NCBI RefSeq assembly: GCF_024436415.1
Contig: NZ_JAFMZQ010000002.1
Coordinates: 310,001-374,000, forward strand
DNA length: 64,000 nucleotides
Source of the DNA: Pedobacter deserti
GTDB lineage: Bacteria; Bacteroidota; Bacteroidia; Sphingobacteriales; Sphingobacteriaceae
Direction of reading: 5' to 3'
The translations under genes and the position numbers were made by a program. Positions 17,766 to 26,266 of the stretch are shown here, piece by piece. Numbering within the stretch: position 1 is the stretch's first letter; the number at the start of each line of letters is the position of its first letter. The notes below the pieces were generated by a model. It was not told the DNA's origin, did no database searches, and worked only from the letters and a program-made list of their open reading frames with translations.

Positions 17766-18830
17766 CAAATCTTTTTTATGGATATTGTAAAGCCAAAGTA
17801 CTATATCCTGGTAGCTGTCGGTGCCTTTTTTTTGGTTGTTCAGCTTAAGAAAGCGGTCGAACGCGACATCCATATAAGCAAACATCCCGCTGTTGTACTG
17901 ACGCCAAAAGTTACGGTCTTTCTCGAGATTTTTGATGGTTTTCGGGTTTATTGTCTGATAGATTTTTTCATAGTCTTCAGGCGATTTGATCCTGATTTCA
18001 AACAGGATGCTTTTGAGCATAGCGTATGCAGCCGAGTAGCGAAAATTATCATCCGTGCTGTTGACCGCTGCGAGGTAACCAACCAGGTTGGCTTCGTCTT
18101 CTCGGCCTATGCCCAATTGGTGAGCGATTTCATGGCAGGTTACGAAGGGTAGAGATACTGACGGCAGGCGCATGTTTACATTAGCCTCTCCAGAAAGCGG
18201 ATTGTAATAGCCTTCAATCCCCGCCCGCGTAATCAGGTAACTGTTCAGCACGGGCTTCACCGAAGGCTGGTTGTATCGAAAGAGCGGATATTGATTTTCC
18301 AGTCTCCGGTAGGCTGCACTAGCGATGTCGCGAAGTTCATTGATATTGTAGCGCCTGTTTTCGACGTGATCCAGACTATTCAGCCTCCCGATAAAAAACG
18401 ATCCGAGTTGCACAAGCTGCGCGGTTGTGTATTTGTCGTTGGTGATGCCTAATTGCTTGTGTATCTGGGGGCGCGAATAGTTTAGTCCCCACAATAGCTT
18501 AAATAGGAGATAAAGTATTAACAAGAAGCTGGCAGTCTGTATAAAGAGCAACTTAAACTCAGGGCGACCTACGCCACCAGACTTTAATCGGATACAAAAG
18601 CGGACTAGCTGCCGGATAATATAAATAACGAGTGATACATACAACAAATCGCCGATAGCGAATGGTAGCATACTGCTGATCGTACGCTGGAGAATTGCAG
18701 TAAGCTGATAAAGGCCACGTGAATACAGCACCTCAACCGTAATATCGCTATAGCCCAATATATATACGATAATAGACGCCAGCATCAGCCAGAGAAGCTT
18801 TCTTAAGGCGGGGCTGGCGGCGACATACAT
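17763..18830 (-). CDS. DUF3810 membrane protein with a zinc metalloprotease motif
   Basis: 355 residues. Three hydrophobic segments in the first 115 residues (about 12-27, 58-78, 97-115) anchor it in the membrane. The C-terminal part carries HEIAH at 233-237 followed by QLGIGREDEAN, a gluzincin-like zinc site with a nearby Glu as possible third ligand. The family (DUF3810) is widespread in Bacteroidetes but has no assigned substrate. Its start overlaps the dihydroorotase stop by one base (TAATG), so it is co-transcribed with pyrC. Peptidase activity is an inference from the motif. Confidence 0.78.
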   Translation of the reverse strand: MYVAASPALRKLLWLMLASIIVYILGYSDITVEVLYSRGLYQLTAILQRTISSMLPFAIGDLLYVSLVIYIIRQLVRFCIRLKSGGVGRPEFKLLFIQTASFLLILYLLFKLLWGLNYSRPQIHKQLGITNDKYTTAQLVQLGSFFIGRLNSLDHVENRRYNINELRDIASAAYRRLENQYPLFRYNQPSVKPVLNSYLITRAGIEGYYNPLSGEANVNMRLPSVSLPFVTCHEIAHQLGIGREDEANLVGYLAAVNSTDDNFRYSAAYAMLKSILFEIRIKSPEDYEKIYQTINPKTIKNLEKDRNFWRQYNSGMFAYMDVAFDRFLKLNNQKKGTDSYQDIVLWLYNIHKKDL

Positions 18831-20164
18831 TACCTGTTGAAGTTTAATCGCTTTCCGGTTTGGTTGGTCATAAACTTACCCTTATGGTATGCGAGTACGC
18901 CGGATACCAAAGTGTGCGTAATCTCCGATTGAAAGATCTGCCCCTCGAAAGGCGACCAACCGCACTTGTAAAGCACGTTTGCACGCGTCACCTTGACCGG
19001 GTCATTCAAATTTACGAGCACCAAATCTGCCCAATAGCCCTCACGGATATAGCCGCGCCTGTCAATGTTAAAGCATGTTGCCACATTGTGTGCGGTCTTT
19101 TCTGCGATCTGTGCCAGACTAATTCTTCCCTGATGATACATTTCCAGTAAGGCTGAGAGCGCATGCTGAACCAATGGGCCGCCGGAAGGAGCCTGTAAGT
19201 AAGGTTGCTCTTTTTCTGCAATAGTATGTGGGGCATGGTCTGTAGCAATCACATCGATATAACCATCAAGGACACCTTGCAAAATACCTTTTTTATCGGA
19301 TTCCGTTTTAACGGCCGGATTCCATTTGATCCAGTTGCCTTTAGTTGCATAGTCACGGTCGTCAAACCACAGGTGATGTATACAGGCCTCTGCTGTAATC
19401 TTCTTAGCTGCAAGGCCAACGGAATTGTCGAACAGGCCAACCTCCCTGGCCGTTGAAATATGAAGAATATGAAGCCTCGTGTTATATTTTTTTGCAAGTT
19501 CTACAGCTAATGAAGACGATTTATAGCAAGCCTCTGCGCTTCGGATAAGCGGATGCATATCGATTGAAATGTTCTCGCCATAGTCCGCTTTGAACCGGGC
19601 CATATTAGCTCTGATAGTCGCCTCATCTTCGCAGTGGGTGGCCACGAGCATCGGTGCGTGTTTAAATATATTCTCTAACACGGTTTCATTGTCCACAAGC
19701 ATATTACCCGTAGACGATCCCATGAACACTTTAATGCCGCATACATTCGCAGGGTCTGTTTTAAGTACTTCTTCCAGATTGTCGTTCGAAGCACCCATAA
19801 AGAAGGAATAGTTTGCCAGTGACACTTCTGACGCGATAGCATATTTATCGGCAAGCAGTGATTGGGTCAAGGTATTAGGTACGGTGTTGGGCATTTCCAT
19901 GTAGGATGTAATCCCTCCGGCAACTGCAGCCATACTTTCTGTAAAGATGTCAGCTTTATGAGTTAGCCCCGGCTCCCTGAAATGCACCTGATCGTCAATC
20001 ATCCCGGGGAAAAGATATAAGCCATCAGCGTTGATTTCCTGGTCTGCCTGTTCCCCTATGGAACTTGCGATCTTGTGTATAAAACCGTCGCGAATTAATA
20101 CATCTGCAACAATGATCTGGCCTTCATTTACAATTGAAGCCCCTTTTATCAGGATGGTGTTCAT
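18830..20164 (-). CDS. pyrC: Dihydroorotase
   Basis: 444 residues from the ATG giving MNTILIKGASIVNEG; a longer frame to 20206 is rejected because the -33/-7 promoter lies in it. The enzyme closes carbamoyl-aspartate to dihydroorotate in pyrimidine synthesis. Metal and substrate motifs: GMIDDQVHFREPG (residues 55-66; the usual HxH is QxH here), MEMPNT, HCEDE, LHILHIS and ATDHAPH. The QxH variant is, as I recall, shared by Bacteroidetes PyrC. A second homologue at 53681 lacks these residues. The promoter TTTG-N19-TAAGTTTG sits five bases before the ATG, predicting a leaderless mRNA. Confidence 0.92.
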   Translation of the reverse strand: MNTILIKGASIVNEGQIIVADVLIRDGFIHKIASSIGEQADQEINADGLYLFPGMIDDQVHFREPGLTHKADIFTESMAAVAGGITSYMEMPNTVPNTLTQSLLADKYAIASEVSLANYSFFMGASNDNLEEVLKTDPANVCGIKVFMGSSTGNMLVDNETVLENIFKHAPMLVATHCEDEATIRANMARFKADYGENISIDMHPLIRSAEACYKSSSLAVELAKKYNTRLHILHISTAREVGLFDNSVGLAAKKITAEACIHHLWFDDRDYATKGNWIKWNPAVKTESDKKGILQGVLDGYIDVIATDHAPHTIAEKEQPYLQAPSGGPLVQHALSALLEMYHQGRISLAQIAEKTAHNVATCFNIDRRGYIREGYWADLVLVNLNDPVKVTRANVLYKCGWSPFEGQIFQSEITHTLVSGVLAYHKGKFMTNQTGKRLNFNR

Positions 20165-20169
20165 GCTGT

Positions 20170-20200
20170 CAAACTTAGAAAATAAGCTGAGGTTTTCAAA
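20170..20200 (-). promoter_or_regulatory. -33/-7 promoter of pyrC, predicted leaderless
   Basis: On the minus strand TTTG (20200-20197) is followed by 19 bases, then TAAGTTTG (20177-20170), then ACAGC and the ATG. Both elements and the spacing fit the Bacteroidetes consensus. Transcription should start within a few bases of the start codon, or at it. Confidence 0.75.
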
Positions 20201-20229
20201 GGGCATGAGGCAGCCGGTAAAAAAATGCC

Positions 20230-20237
20230 TAAGTTTG
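20230..20237 (+). promoter_or_regulatory. -7 box four bases before the DEAD-box gene
   Basis: TAAGTTTG is followed by CAGA and the ATG at 20242. It is divergent from the pyrC box 52 bases away, and the octamer is identical. No clear -33 TTG. Confidence 0.55.
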
Positions 20238-20241
20238 CAGA

Positions 20242-21564
20242 ATGCCTAAAGAATTTGAAGAATTCAACCTGAACAGACAAATATTGAATGCCGTAGCTGA
20301 TGCCGGGTTTACCACCGCAACGCCCATTCAGGAAAAGGCAATTGCACCTGTACTATCGGGTCAGGACCTCTTCGGAATAGCTGAAACAGGGACCGGGAAA
20401 ACAGCGGCGTACCTGCTGCCTATGATCATGAAACTTAAATATGCACAGGGTGATGCGCCGAGAGCCTTAGTTCTGGCTCCAACGCGTGAGCTGGCCATGC
20501 AGATTACCGAACATACCAGGCTTTTCGCAAAGTATACCGACCTCCGGACAGTGGTGTTATACGGGGGGCTGGGGCCAAAAACCCAGATTGAACAGCTTGG
20601 TAAAGGCGTAGATATTCTGGTTTCGACGCCAGGCCGTTTTCTGGACTTATACCTGGCAGGGCATATCAATCCGCAGTACCTGAAGTTCCTTGTGCTGGAC
20701 GAGGCGGATAAAATGATGGATATGGGCTTTATCGGTTCGATACATCGCATACTTGAGGTTGTACCCCGCAAGCGGCAAAACCTGCTTTTCTCTGCAACCA
20801 TGAGTGATCTGGTCCAGAAGATAGCTGGGGATTTTTTGAAGCATCCCACAATTGTTGAAGTTGCCCAGCAGGCCACGCCGGCGTCGACCGTTACACAGGT
20901 CTTGTACGAGGTGCCTAATTTCAAGACGAAGATCAACCTGCTTCGTTATCTGATGGAAGATGATGAGGATTTTAAACGGGTGATCATTTTTTGTAAGACG
21001 AAAACGGTGGCCGACAATATTTTCAGCTTTATCGAACGGCGGTTTGGCGCTGAGGCTGTGCGCGTGATCCACGCGAACAAAGGGCAAAACACACGTATCA
21101 ATTCAATCAATGATTTCAAGGAGGGGAACATCAGGGTGCTGGTTGCTACCGATGTTGCGGCCAGGGGGATTGATGTTTCAGAGGTGAGCCATGTGATCAA
21201 CTTCGATGTGCCTATCATTATCGAAGATTATGTGCACCGTATCGGTCGCACAGGAAGGGCTTTCGCCAAAGGCGATGCGCTGACCTTCTGTACGCCTGCC
21301 GAAAAATATTACATTGAAAAAATACAGAAACTGATCAGGCAGCAAATTCCTCTTGTACCTTTGCCCCAAGGCCTGTTTATTGAAGAAACCCCGTATGAGG
21401 AGAAGCAGGCTATGGCCAGAGCTATAGATGATCAGAAGCGTAAGGAGAATCCAGATTTTAAAGGAGCCTTCCACGAAAAGAAGAATGCTGCAGCCATTGC
21501 TGCCGCTGCCCGCAAGAAATCGTCAAAGGTTCCGCCCTGGAAGAAGAAGAAATTTAAAAAATAG
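20242..21564 (+). CDS. DEAD-box ATP-dependent RNA helicase (RhlE-like)
   Basis: 440 residues. Cytoplasmic RNA helicase with all core motifs in order: Q motif FTTATPIQEKAI, motif I AETGTGKT, Ia PTRELAMQI, Ib TPGR, II VLDEADKMMDMGF, III FSATM, V VATDVAARGIDVS and VI HRIGRTGR. The last 60 residues form a lysine-rich tail ending in PPWKKKKFKK, a probable RNA-binding extension. Such enzymes act in ribosome assembly and RNA turnover, often in the cold. It starts the run leading into gldC and the ccm genes, with a 5-base gap to the next gene. Confidence 0.95.
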   Translation: MPKEFEEFNLNRQILNAVADAGFTTATPIQEKAIAPVLSGQDLFGIAETGTGKTAAYLLPMIMKLKYAQGDAPRALVLAPTRELAMQITEHTRLFAKYTDLRTVVLYGGLGPKTQIEQLGKGVDILVSTPGRFLDLYLAGHINPQYLKFLVLDEADKMMDMGFIGSIHRILEVVPRKRQNLLFSATMSDLVQKIAGDFLKHPTIVEVAQQATPASTVTQVLYEVPNFKTKINLLRYLMEDDEDFKRVIIFCKTKTVADNIFSFIERRFGAEAVRVIHANKGQNTRINSINDFKEGNIRVLVATDVAARGIDVSEVSHVINFDVPIIIEDYVHRIGRTGRAFAKGDALTFCTPAEKYYIEKIQKLIRQQIPLVPLPQGLFIEETPYEEKQAMARAIDDQKRKENPDFKGAFHEKKNAAAIAAAARKKSSKVPPWKKKKFKK

Positions 21565-21569
21565 GTTGC

Positions 21570-21845
21570 ATGAAAGTCAGGCTCACCCCGTTAAACATCG
21601 TCACTGCGCTCTGCCTTGTAACGGCGGGCTGGCTGTTGCTGAAGGGCGGAGAACAGCAGTCGGAGCATATAGATATTTCGTGGACGATAGCGGCGCTGGC
21701 AATTCTGTCGGCCTTCGTCTCGTTTCTGTCCGACCAGGCCTTCAGAAAGTTTGTTCCTTCGCTTAGAAAGCTCTGGCTGCTGGAAGGCGTACTCATCCTA
21801 TTTGTAATTATTGTTGTATTTATTGTAAAAGCTAGTATAAGTTAA
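21570..21845 (+). CDS. Small membrane protein, function unknown
   Basis: 91 residues with three predicted membrane segments (about 7-25, 35-53, 68-88) and short charged loops. I do not recognise a family. It begins five bases after the helicase gene and its stop overlaps the gldC start by one base (TAATG), so it is clearly part of the same operon. The tight coupling to gldC is the only hint of function. Confidence 0.7.
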   Translation: MKVRLTPLNIVTALCLVTAGWLLLKGGEQQSEHIDISWTIAALAILSAFVSFLSDQAFRKFVPSLRKLWLLEGVLILFVIIVVFIVKASIS

Positions 21846-22180
21846 TGAAACAAGCAGAAATTAAGATTACAGTTGAGTTGGACGACAACAACGTTCCGGA
21901 AAATATCCTATGGGAATCGACAGATGCACAGACCCAGGAAAAGGTTGCCGTTAAATCGATGATGCTGGCCCTGTGGGACCACAATTACAAGAACTCCATG
22001 CGCATTGACCTTTGGACCAAAGATATGCCTGTAGATGAAATGAAGCGTTTTTTTTATGAGACCTTGCAAACTATGGGCGATAGCTTTCTGAAAGCAACGG
22101 GAGAAAAGCTAATCATTGAGGATTTGCGCGACTATTGTGCGCATTTCGCGGACAAAATGGGTATCAACACCAGAGGGTAA
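21845..22180 (+). CDS. gldC: Gliding-motility-associated protein GldC
   Basis: 111 residues, no signal peptide or membrane segment. The sequence (MKQAEIKITVELDDNNVPENI to FADKMGI) follows the GldC family, including the ENILWESTDAQ and WDHNYKNSMRIDLWTKDMPVDEMKRFF blocks. GldC is a small cytosolic protein associated with gldB in Flavobacterium; no gldB is present next to it here. Its biochemical role is not established. It overlaps the preceding small membrane protein gene by one base. Confidence 0.85.
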   Translation: MKQAEIKITVELDDNNVPENILWESTDAQTQEKVAVKSMMLALWDHNYKNSMRIDLWTKDMPVDEMKRFFYETLQTMGDSFLKATGEKLIIEDLRDYCAHFADKMGINTRG

Positions 22181-22185
22181 AAGCA

Positions 22186-22596
22186 ATGAGAACGCAGGCA
22201 ATTATCGGATCAGCATTGATGGCGGCGGGTGGCATGAGTCCGCTTATGCGTATTCCAATTACAGGCAACTGGAATTACTTTGACATCGACATGCGGTTGG
22301 CCGTAATCTTCTATATTTTCGTTGCGCTCGGATTTGCCGGCGCGTTTTTGGCGAAGCCGTTTTTAGTCCGCTTCGCGGGAGTTGCGGCAATCATCCTGGC
22401 GCTGATCACGCTTGCGGGAATTTATTTTCAAGCTCAGGACTCGTTCAGCTTTCTTCACTTTAAAAAGCTGGTGAACCTGGCCGCGGGCATGGTAAAATAC
22501 AAATGGGGCTGGTACATCATTTTTGCCGGGGCTTTTGTGCTTGCAACAGTGAGACGGCGAAAAGTGCCCACCAGTCAGGTTACAACCGGTGCTTAA
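22186..22596 (+). CDS. Four-helix membrane protein, function unknown
   Basis: 136 residues from the ATG at 22186, five bases after gldC. Four hydrophobic segments (about 5-20, 36-55, 60-80, 105-125) with a basic C-terminus (TVRRRKVPTSQ). No known domain is recognised. Its end overlaps the GTG start of ccmB by eight bases, so it belongs to this operon. The sequence MRTQAIIGSALMAAGGMSPLM resembles a cleavable or first membrane helix. Confidence 0.65.
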   Translation: MRTQAIIGSALMAAGGMSPLMRIPITGNWNYFDIDMRLAVIFYIFVALGFAGAFLAKPFLVRFAGVAAIILALITLAGIYFQAQDSFSFLHFKKLVNLAAGMVKYKWGWYIIFAGAFVLATVRRRKVPTSQVTTGA

Positions 22597-23242
22597 AGAG
22601 ATAAAATATCTGATTATGAAGGAGGCGCTGCTGGAATGGCGCTCCAGATATGCCCTCAATGGAGTATTGCTGTATGTCGTATCTACCGTATTTGTCTGCT
22701 TTCTCTCCTTTGTCAGACCAGCGCCGCTCACCTGGAACGCGCTTTTTTGGATTATTATGCTTTTCGCATCTATTAACGCTATCTCTAAAAGCTTCCTGCA
22801 GGAAAGCAGGGGGCGGCAATTGTACATCTACACTATGGCCAGTCCTCTTGCGCTTATTATATCAAAAACGTTGTACAATGTTTTGCTGATGTCGGCACTT
22901 ACCGTCATAGCCTTATTGTTTTATATGCTTGTGTTTGACTATGTGCCTCGTGATCTTGGACTCTATCTCCTGGCAGCATTGCTGGGCAGCATGAGTTTCT
23001 CTACCATCTTCACAATGATATCGGCCATTGCCTCCAAAGCCGGCAATGGTGGTATGCTCATGGCGATACTTAGTTTTCCCGTCGTTATTCCGGTTATCGT
23101 TTTGCTGATCAAGCTTACGAAGAACGCAATAGATGGGCTCGATCGCAGTGTGAGCACGGATGAGATCGGTCTGTTAATGATCATCAATGGCTTAGTCTGC
23201 GCTGTTACTTTGTTGTTATTTCCTTACCTTTGGCGCGACTGA
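22589..23242 (+). CDS. ccmB: Haem exporter permease CcmB
   Basis: 217 residues from a GTG start (MLKEIKYLIMKEALLEWRSRYALNG); an internal ATG at 22616 would remove the conserved opening. CcmB is the membrane subunit of the CcmAB ABC transporter that works with CcmC to load haem onto CcmE. Six hydrophobic segments are visible, and the cytoplasmic stretch FLQESRGRQLYIYTMASPLALIISK is the ABC-2/CcmB signature. No ccmA ATPase gene lies in this window, so it must be elsewhere or replaced. It overlaps the preceding membrane-protein gene. Confidence 0.88.
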   Translation: MLKEIKYLIMKEALLEWRSRYALNGVLLYVVSTVFVCFLSFVRPAPLTWNALFWIIMLFASINAISKSFLQESRGRQLYIYTMASPLALIISKTLYNVLLMSALTVIALLFYMLVFDYVPRDLGLYLLAALLGSMSFSTIFTMISAIASKAGNGGMLMAILSFPVVIPVIVLLIKLTKNAIDGLDRSVSTDEIGLLMIINGLVCAVTLLLFPYLWRD

Positions 23243-23262
23243 AAAGAATATTCGCAGAATAT

Positions 23263-23931
23263 ATGACTAGCAATTGGTGGAAAATATTAGGTGCCGTACT
23301 CGTCGTCTACTCAACGGTCGGCGGTTTATTATCTGACGTTCCGCAACTGCCGATTTTGCACGAAAGTATCAGAAACCTCTATTTTCACGTTCCTATGTGG
23401 TTTGGTATGATTGTACTTTTCAGTATTTCCGTCTTCCACAGCGTGAAGTATCTGAGGACAAACAACTCAGTTGACGATATTAAAGCGGTCGAAGCTGTCA
23501 ATGTAGGCGTAGTGTACGGTGTTCTGGGGATTGTGACGGGCGCTATCTGGGCCAGGTTTACCTGGGGTCAGGCATGGAGTTTTGATGTCAAACAAAATTT
23601 CGCAGCTATCGCCTTGTTATTGTATTTCGCTTACCTGGTGTTGCGCAATGCGATTGATGAAGAACAGAAGCGTGCAAAAATTGCTTCAGTCTATAACGTC
23701 TTTGCGTTTCCCATTATGGTCGTGCTTTTGTTTGTACTGCCGCGTCTCTCTGATTCATTGCACCCTGGAAATGGAGGCAACCCCGGGTTTAATGCCTATG
23801 ACCTTGACAGCAGGATGCGATTGATCTTTTATCCTGCCTGCGTGGGTTGGATACTAATTGGCTGCTGGATTTACAGCATTCTTTACCGGCTCCGTCTTTT
23901 GGAGAAAAAAAACCTTCAGTATGATAAATAA
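23263..23931 (+). CDS. ccmC: Cytochrome c maturation protein CcmC
   Basis: 222 residues from the ATG giving MTSNWWKILG; an upstream TTG at 23230 would overlap ccmB and add 11 residues. CcmC is a six-helix membrane protein that binds haem with its WWD domain and passes it to CcmE. The WWD segment is WARFTWGQAWSFDVKQNFA (Trp-rich, near residues 97-115), flanked by likely haem-ligand His residues in LYFHVPMWF (about 48) and SLHPGNGG (about 165). It is coupled to ccmB upstream and ccmD downstream. Confidence 0.9.
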   Translation: MTSNWWKILGAVLVVYSTVGGLLSDVPQLPILHESIRNLYFHVPMWFGMIVLFSISVFHSVKYLRTNNSVDDIKAVEAVNVGVVYGVLGIVTGAIWARFTWGQAWSFDVKQNFAAIALLLYFAYLVLRNAIDEEQKRAKIASVYNVFAFPIMVVLLFVLPRLSDSLHPGNGGNPGFNAYDLDSRMRLIFYPACVGWILIGCWIYSILYRLRLLEKKNLQYDK

Positions 23932-24088
23932 CCTATGTTTCACACTTTCAGAAAGTGTATATGCTTCAGGCAAGATCTATGTTGTTGTAGCCTGCATTGT
24001 GCTTATTCTGGCAGGATTACTGCTTTATCTGTTTTCCATAGAAAAAAGATTAAAAAAAATCGAGCGGAATTCTTCGTTAAAAAGTTGA
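23921..24088 (+). CDS. ccmD: CcmD-like small membrane protein
   Basis: 55 residues from the ATG at 23921, overlapping the end of ccmC by 11 bases. One membrane segment (about 17-38, VYASGKIYVVVACIVLILAGLLLYLF) is followed by a basic tail with the IEKRLKKIER pattern typical of CcmD. CcmD binds CcmC and CcmE and helps release holo-CcmE. It is the last gene of this ccm segment; ccmE and ccmF come after gdh. Confidence 0.75.
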   Translation: MINNLCFTLSESVYASGKIYVVVACIVLILAGLLLYLFSIEKRLKKIERNSSLKS

Positions 24089-24162
24089 CCAAAAGCGCCT
24101 GTAGGCTGTGTTTTTGATGTTTTTCCGGCCTAGTGTTTCAGTTACACTAAGTGTTTTGATAC

Positions 24163-24194
24163 TTGTTTTAATCGTTTTTTTTTAGGCAATTTTG
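24163..24194 (+). promoter_or_regulatory. Probable promoter of glutamate dehydrogenase
   Basis: TTG (24163-24165), 21-base spacer, then CAATTTTG (24187-24194), one mismatch from TAnnTTTG, 43 bases before the ATG. An AGTG/CACT mini-palindrome lies just upstream (about 24133-24149). Confidence 0.4.
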
Positions 24195-24237
24195 CACGCA
24201 TACCGAATAGGAACTTATTTCAAATTCATAAAAAACA

Positions 24238-25659
24238 ATGGCTAATACAGCAAACGAAACCAATTTTTTTGCAGACGTATGCAAGAACTTTGACAGTGCA
24301 GCACAATTTACCTCGCATCCGGAAGGATTGTTAAACCAAATTAAGGCTTGTAACAGCGTGTACCGTTTCCAGTTCCCAATCCGCAGGGGCAACGGTTTCG
24401 AGGTTATCGACGCCTGGCGCGTAGAGCATTCACAGCACATGAACCCAACAAAAGGAGGGATCCGCTACAGCGATATGGTGAATGAGGATGAAGTGATGGC
24501 TCTTGCGGCTCTAATGACCTATAAGTGCGCGATCGTTAATGTTCCCTTTGGTGGTGCGAAGGGTGGCATTGCTATAAACACCAAGAATTATACTGTTGCC
24601 GAACTCGAAACGATAACAAGACGCTATACTACCGAACTAATCAAGAAGAACTTTATCGGGCCTGGTATTGATGTCCCAGCGCCTGACTATGGCTCTGGAG
24701 AACGTGAAATGAGCTGGATTGCCGATACGTATATGACCATGCACCCGGGTCAGTTGGACGCCCTAGGTTGCGTGACAGGGAAGCCGATAGCATTGCACGG
24801 TATCCGGGGGCGTAAGGAAGCTACCGGAAGGGGTGTTGCCTATGCGGTAAGGGAGTGCGTTAACGTTGCTGAAGACATGGAGAAGATCGGTTTAACCGCT
24901 GGGCTGGGCAACAAGCGAGTCATCGTCCAAGGTTTGGGAAATGTGGGGTACCATTCAGCGAAATTTCTTGCAGAATTTGGGGCGACCATAGTAGGGATAT
25001 GCGAATTTGAGGGTGCTATTTACAATGCAAATGGCTTGAATATTGACGAAGTATTCGCTCATCGCAAGAATACAGGATCAATCCTGGGTTTCCCTGGGGC
25101 AACTGATTTCAAGAATTCCATGGAAGGACTCGAACAGCCATGCGATATACTGGTTCCTGCAGCACTCGAAAATCAGATAACCGAGACAAATATCAGAAAT
25201 ATTAAAGCCAAAATTATCGCAGAAGGGGCTAACGGGCCGACGACTCCGGAGGCTGAAGCCATATTCACAGAGATGGGTGGAATAATCATCCCGGACATGT
25301 ATTGCAATGCGGGTGGTGTTACTGTTTCCTATTTTGAATGGTTAAAGAATCTCTCGCACGTGGCTTTTGGTCGTATGGAGAACCGTTATGCCGAAAATTC
25401 AAATGCTAACCTCATCAATACACTCGAAAGTTTAACTGGCAAGCAAATTCCAGCGGAACACAGGGTCATGATTGTGAAGGGTGCTTCGGAACTGGAACTT
25501 GTAAACTCCGGCCTGGAAGATACCATGATCCACTCGTACCATGAGATCAGGGAGAATCTGATCACAAAGCCGGGCGTACAGACCCTTAGAACTGCTGCCT
25601 TTGTTGGCGCTATCGACAAAATTGCCGTGTCTTATATGAGCCTGGGTATCTGGCCATAA
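24238..25659 (+). CDS. gdhA: Glu/Leu/Phe/Val-type glutamate dehydrogenase
   Basis: 473 residues. Cytoplasmic enzyme interconverting glutamate with 2-oxoglutarate and ammonia. The catalytic segment [15 protein letters not shown] (residues about 101-115, active Lys), the [19 protein letters not shown] substrate region, the Rossmann motif [15 protein letters not shown] near 230 and the C-terminal [13 protein letters not shown] are all present. Cofactor specificity (NAD or NADP) is not clear from sequence. It has its own upstream region and a strong terminator and separates ccmBCD from ccmEF. Confidence 0.93.
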   Translation: MANTANETNFFADVCKNFDSAAQFTSHPEGLLNQIKACNSVYRFQFPIRRGNGFEVIDAWRVEHSQHMNPTKGGIRYSDMVNEDEVMALAALMTYKCAIVNVPFGGAKGGIAINTKNYTVAELETITRRYTTELIKKNFIGPGIDVPAPDYGSGEREMSWIADTYMTMHPGQLDALGCVTGKPIALHGIRGRKEATGRGVAYAVRECVNVAEDMEKIGLTAGLGNKRVIVQGLGNVGYHSAKFLAEFGATIVGICEFEGAIYNANGLNIDEVFAHRKNTGSILGFPGATDFKNSMEGLEQPCDILVPAALENQITETNIRNIKAKIIAEGANGPTTPEAEAIFTEMGGIIIPDMYCNAGGVTVSYFEWLKNLSHVAFGRMENRYAENSNANLINTLESLTGKQIPAEHRVMIVKGASELELVNSGLEDTMIHSYHEIRENLITKPGVQTLRTAAFVGAIDKIAVSYMSLGIWP

Positions 25660-25682
25660 TCTGCACGCATCAAATATACTGC

Positions 25683-25718
25683 AAACGCCTGAAGAGAAAA
25701 CCTTCAGGCGTTTCTTTT
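25683..25718 (+). terminator. Terminator of glutamate dehydrogenase
   Basis: A perfect 12-bp stem, AAACGCCTGAAG (25683-25694) with CTTCAGGCGTTT (25702-25713), 7-base loop, followed by CTTTTG. Confidence 0.85.
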
Positions 25719-25819
25719 GTAGGGTGGTGAGATATTTCATTCTTTGTCAGAGAACTATCAATATATGACTGCAGCGGGCAATTGGATCCTTGCAATGTAT
25801 CCGGGGCACTTATATTTTT

Positions 25820-25827
25820 TATCTTTG
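25820..25827 (+). promoter_or_regulatory. -7 box of ccmE-ccmF
   Basis: TATCTTTG (TAnnTTTG) lies 28 bases before the ccmE start. No -33 TTG at standard spacing. Confidence 0.5.
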
Positions 25828-25855
25828 TATGGGTTCTATAAACTTTTAGTACAAC

Positions 25856-26266
25856 ATGAGGAAAAGTGCCATTATTGGTTTAATAACGATAGCAATCTGT
25901 GTGGGTTTTCTTGTTAGTCTGAATGCAGATACCAGTACCTATTCTACGTTTACAGAAGCTGCCAAAGATTCCAGAGAGTTTCATGTTATGGGATATTGGG
26001 AAAAAAGCAGAGGCACCTATTACGATGCACGGAAAGATGCCAATCACTTTGCTTTTTACATGAGAGATGAAAAGGGTAAAATAAACAAAGTGGTATATAA
26101 AGGAACCAAACCGCAAGACTTTGAACGCTCCGAAAAGCTTGTTCTAATTGGCGAGATGAAGGAAGGCACATTTTACGCTTCAAAAATATTGATGAAATGT
26201 CCATCTAAATATAACGACGACCTTGTCGAGGTTAAGCAGGATGGTACAGTAGAGAAAAGTAATTAA
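25856..26266 (+). CDS. ccmE: Haem chaperone CcmE, CxxxY variant
   Basis: 136 residues. An N-terminal membrane anchor (about 5-22) holds a periplasmic OB-fold domain that carries haem from CcmC to CcmF. The covalent haem-binding motif, HxxxY in proteobacteria, is CPSKY here (Cys115, Tyr119) in ILMKCPSKYND. Known CxxxY CcmE proteins belong to the System I* group described in archaea and some sulfate reducers. Upstream elements such as VVYKGTKPQDFERSEKLVLIGEMKEGTFYASKIL fit the family. Its stop overlaps the ccmF start (TAATG). Confidence 0.88.
   Translation: MRKSAIIGLITIAICVGFLVSLNADTSTYSTFTEAAKDSREFHVMGYWEKSRGTYYDARKDANHFAFYMRDEKGKINKVVYKGTKPQDFERSEKLVLIGEMKEGTFYASKILMKCPSKYNDDLVEVKQDGTVEKSN

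Noticed and set aside
18830..20206. Longer pyrC start at 20206
   Set aside because: The consensus -33/-7 promoter lies between 20170 and 20200, so the upstream codons would not be on the main transcript, and homologous PyrC begin at MNTILI-like sequence.
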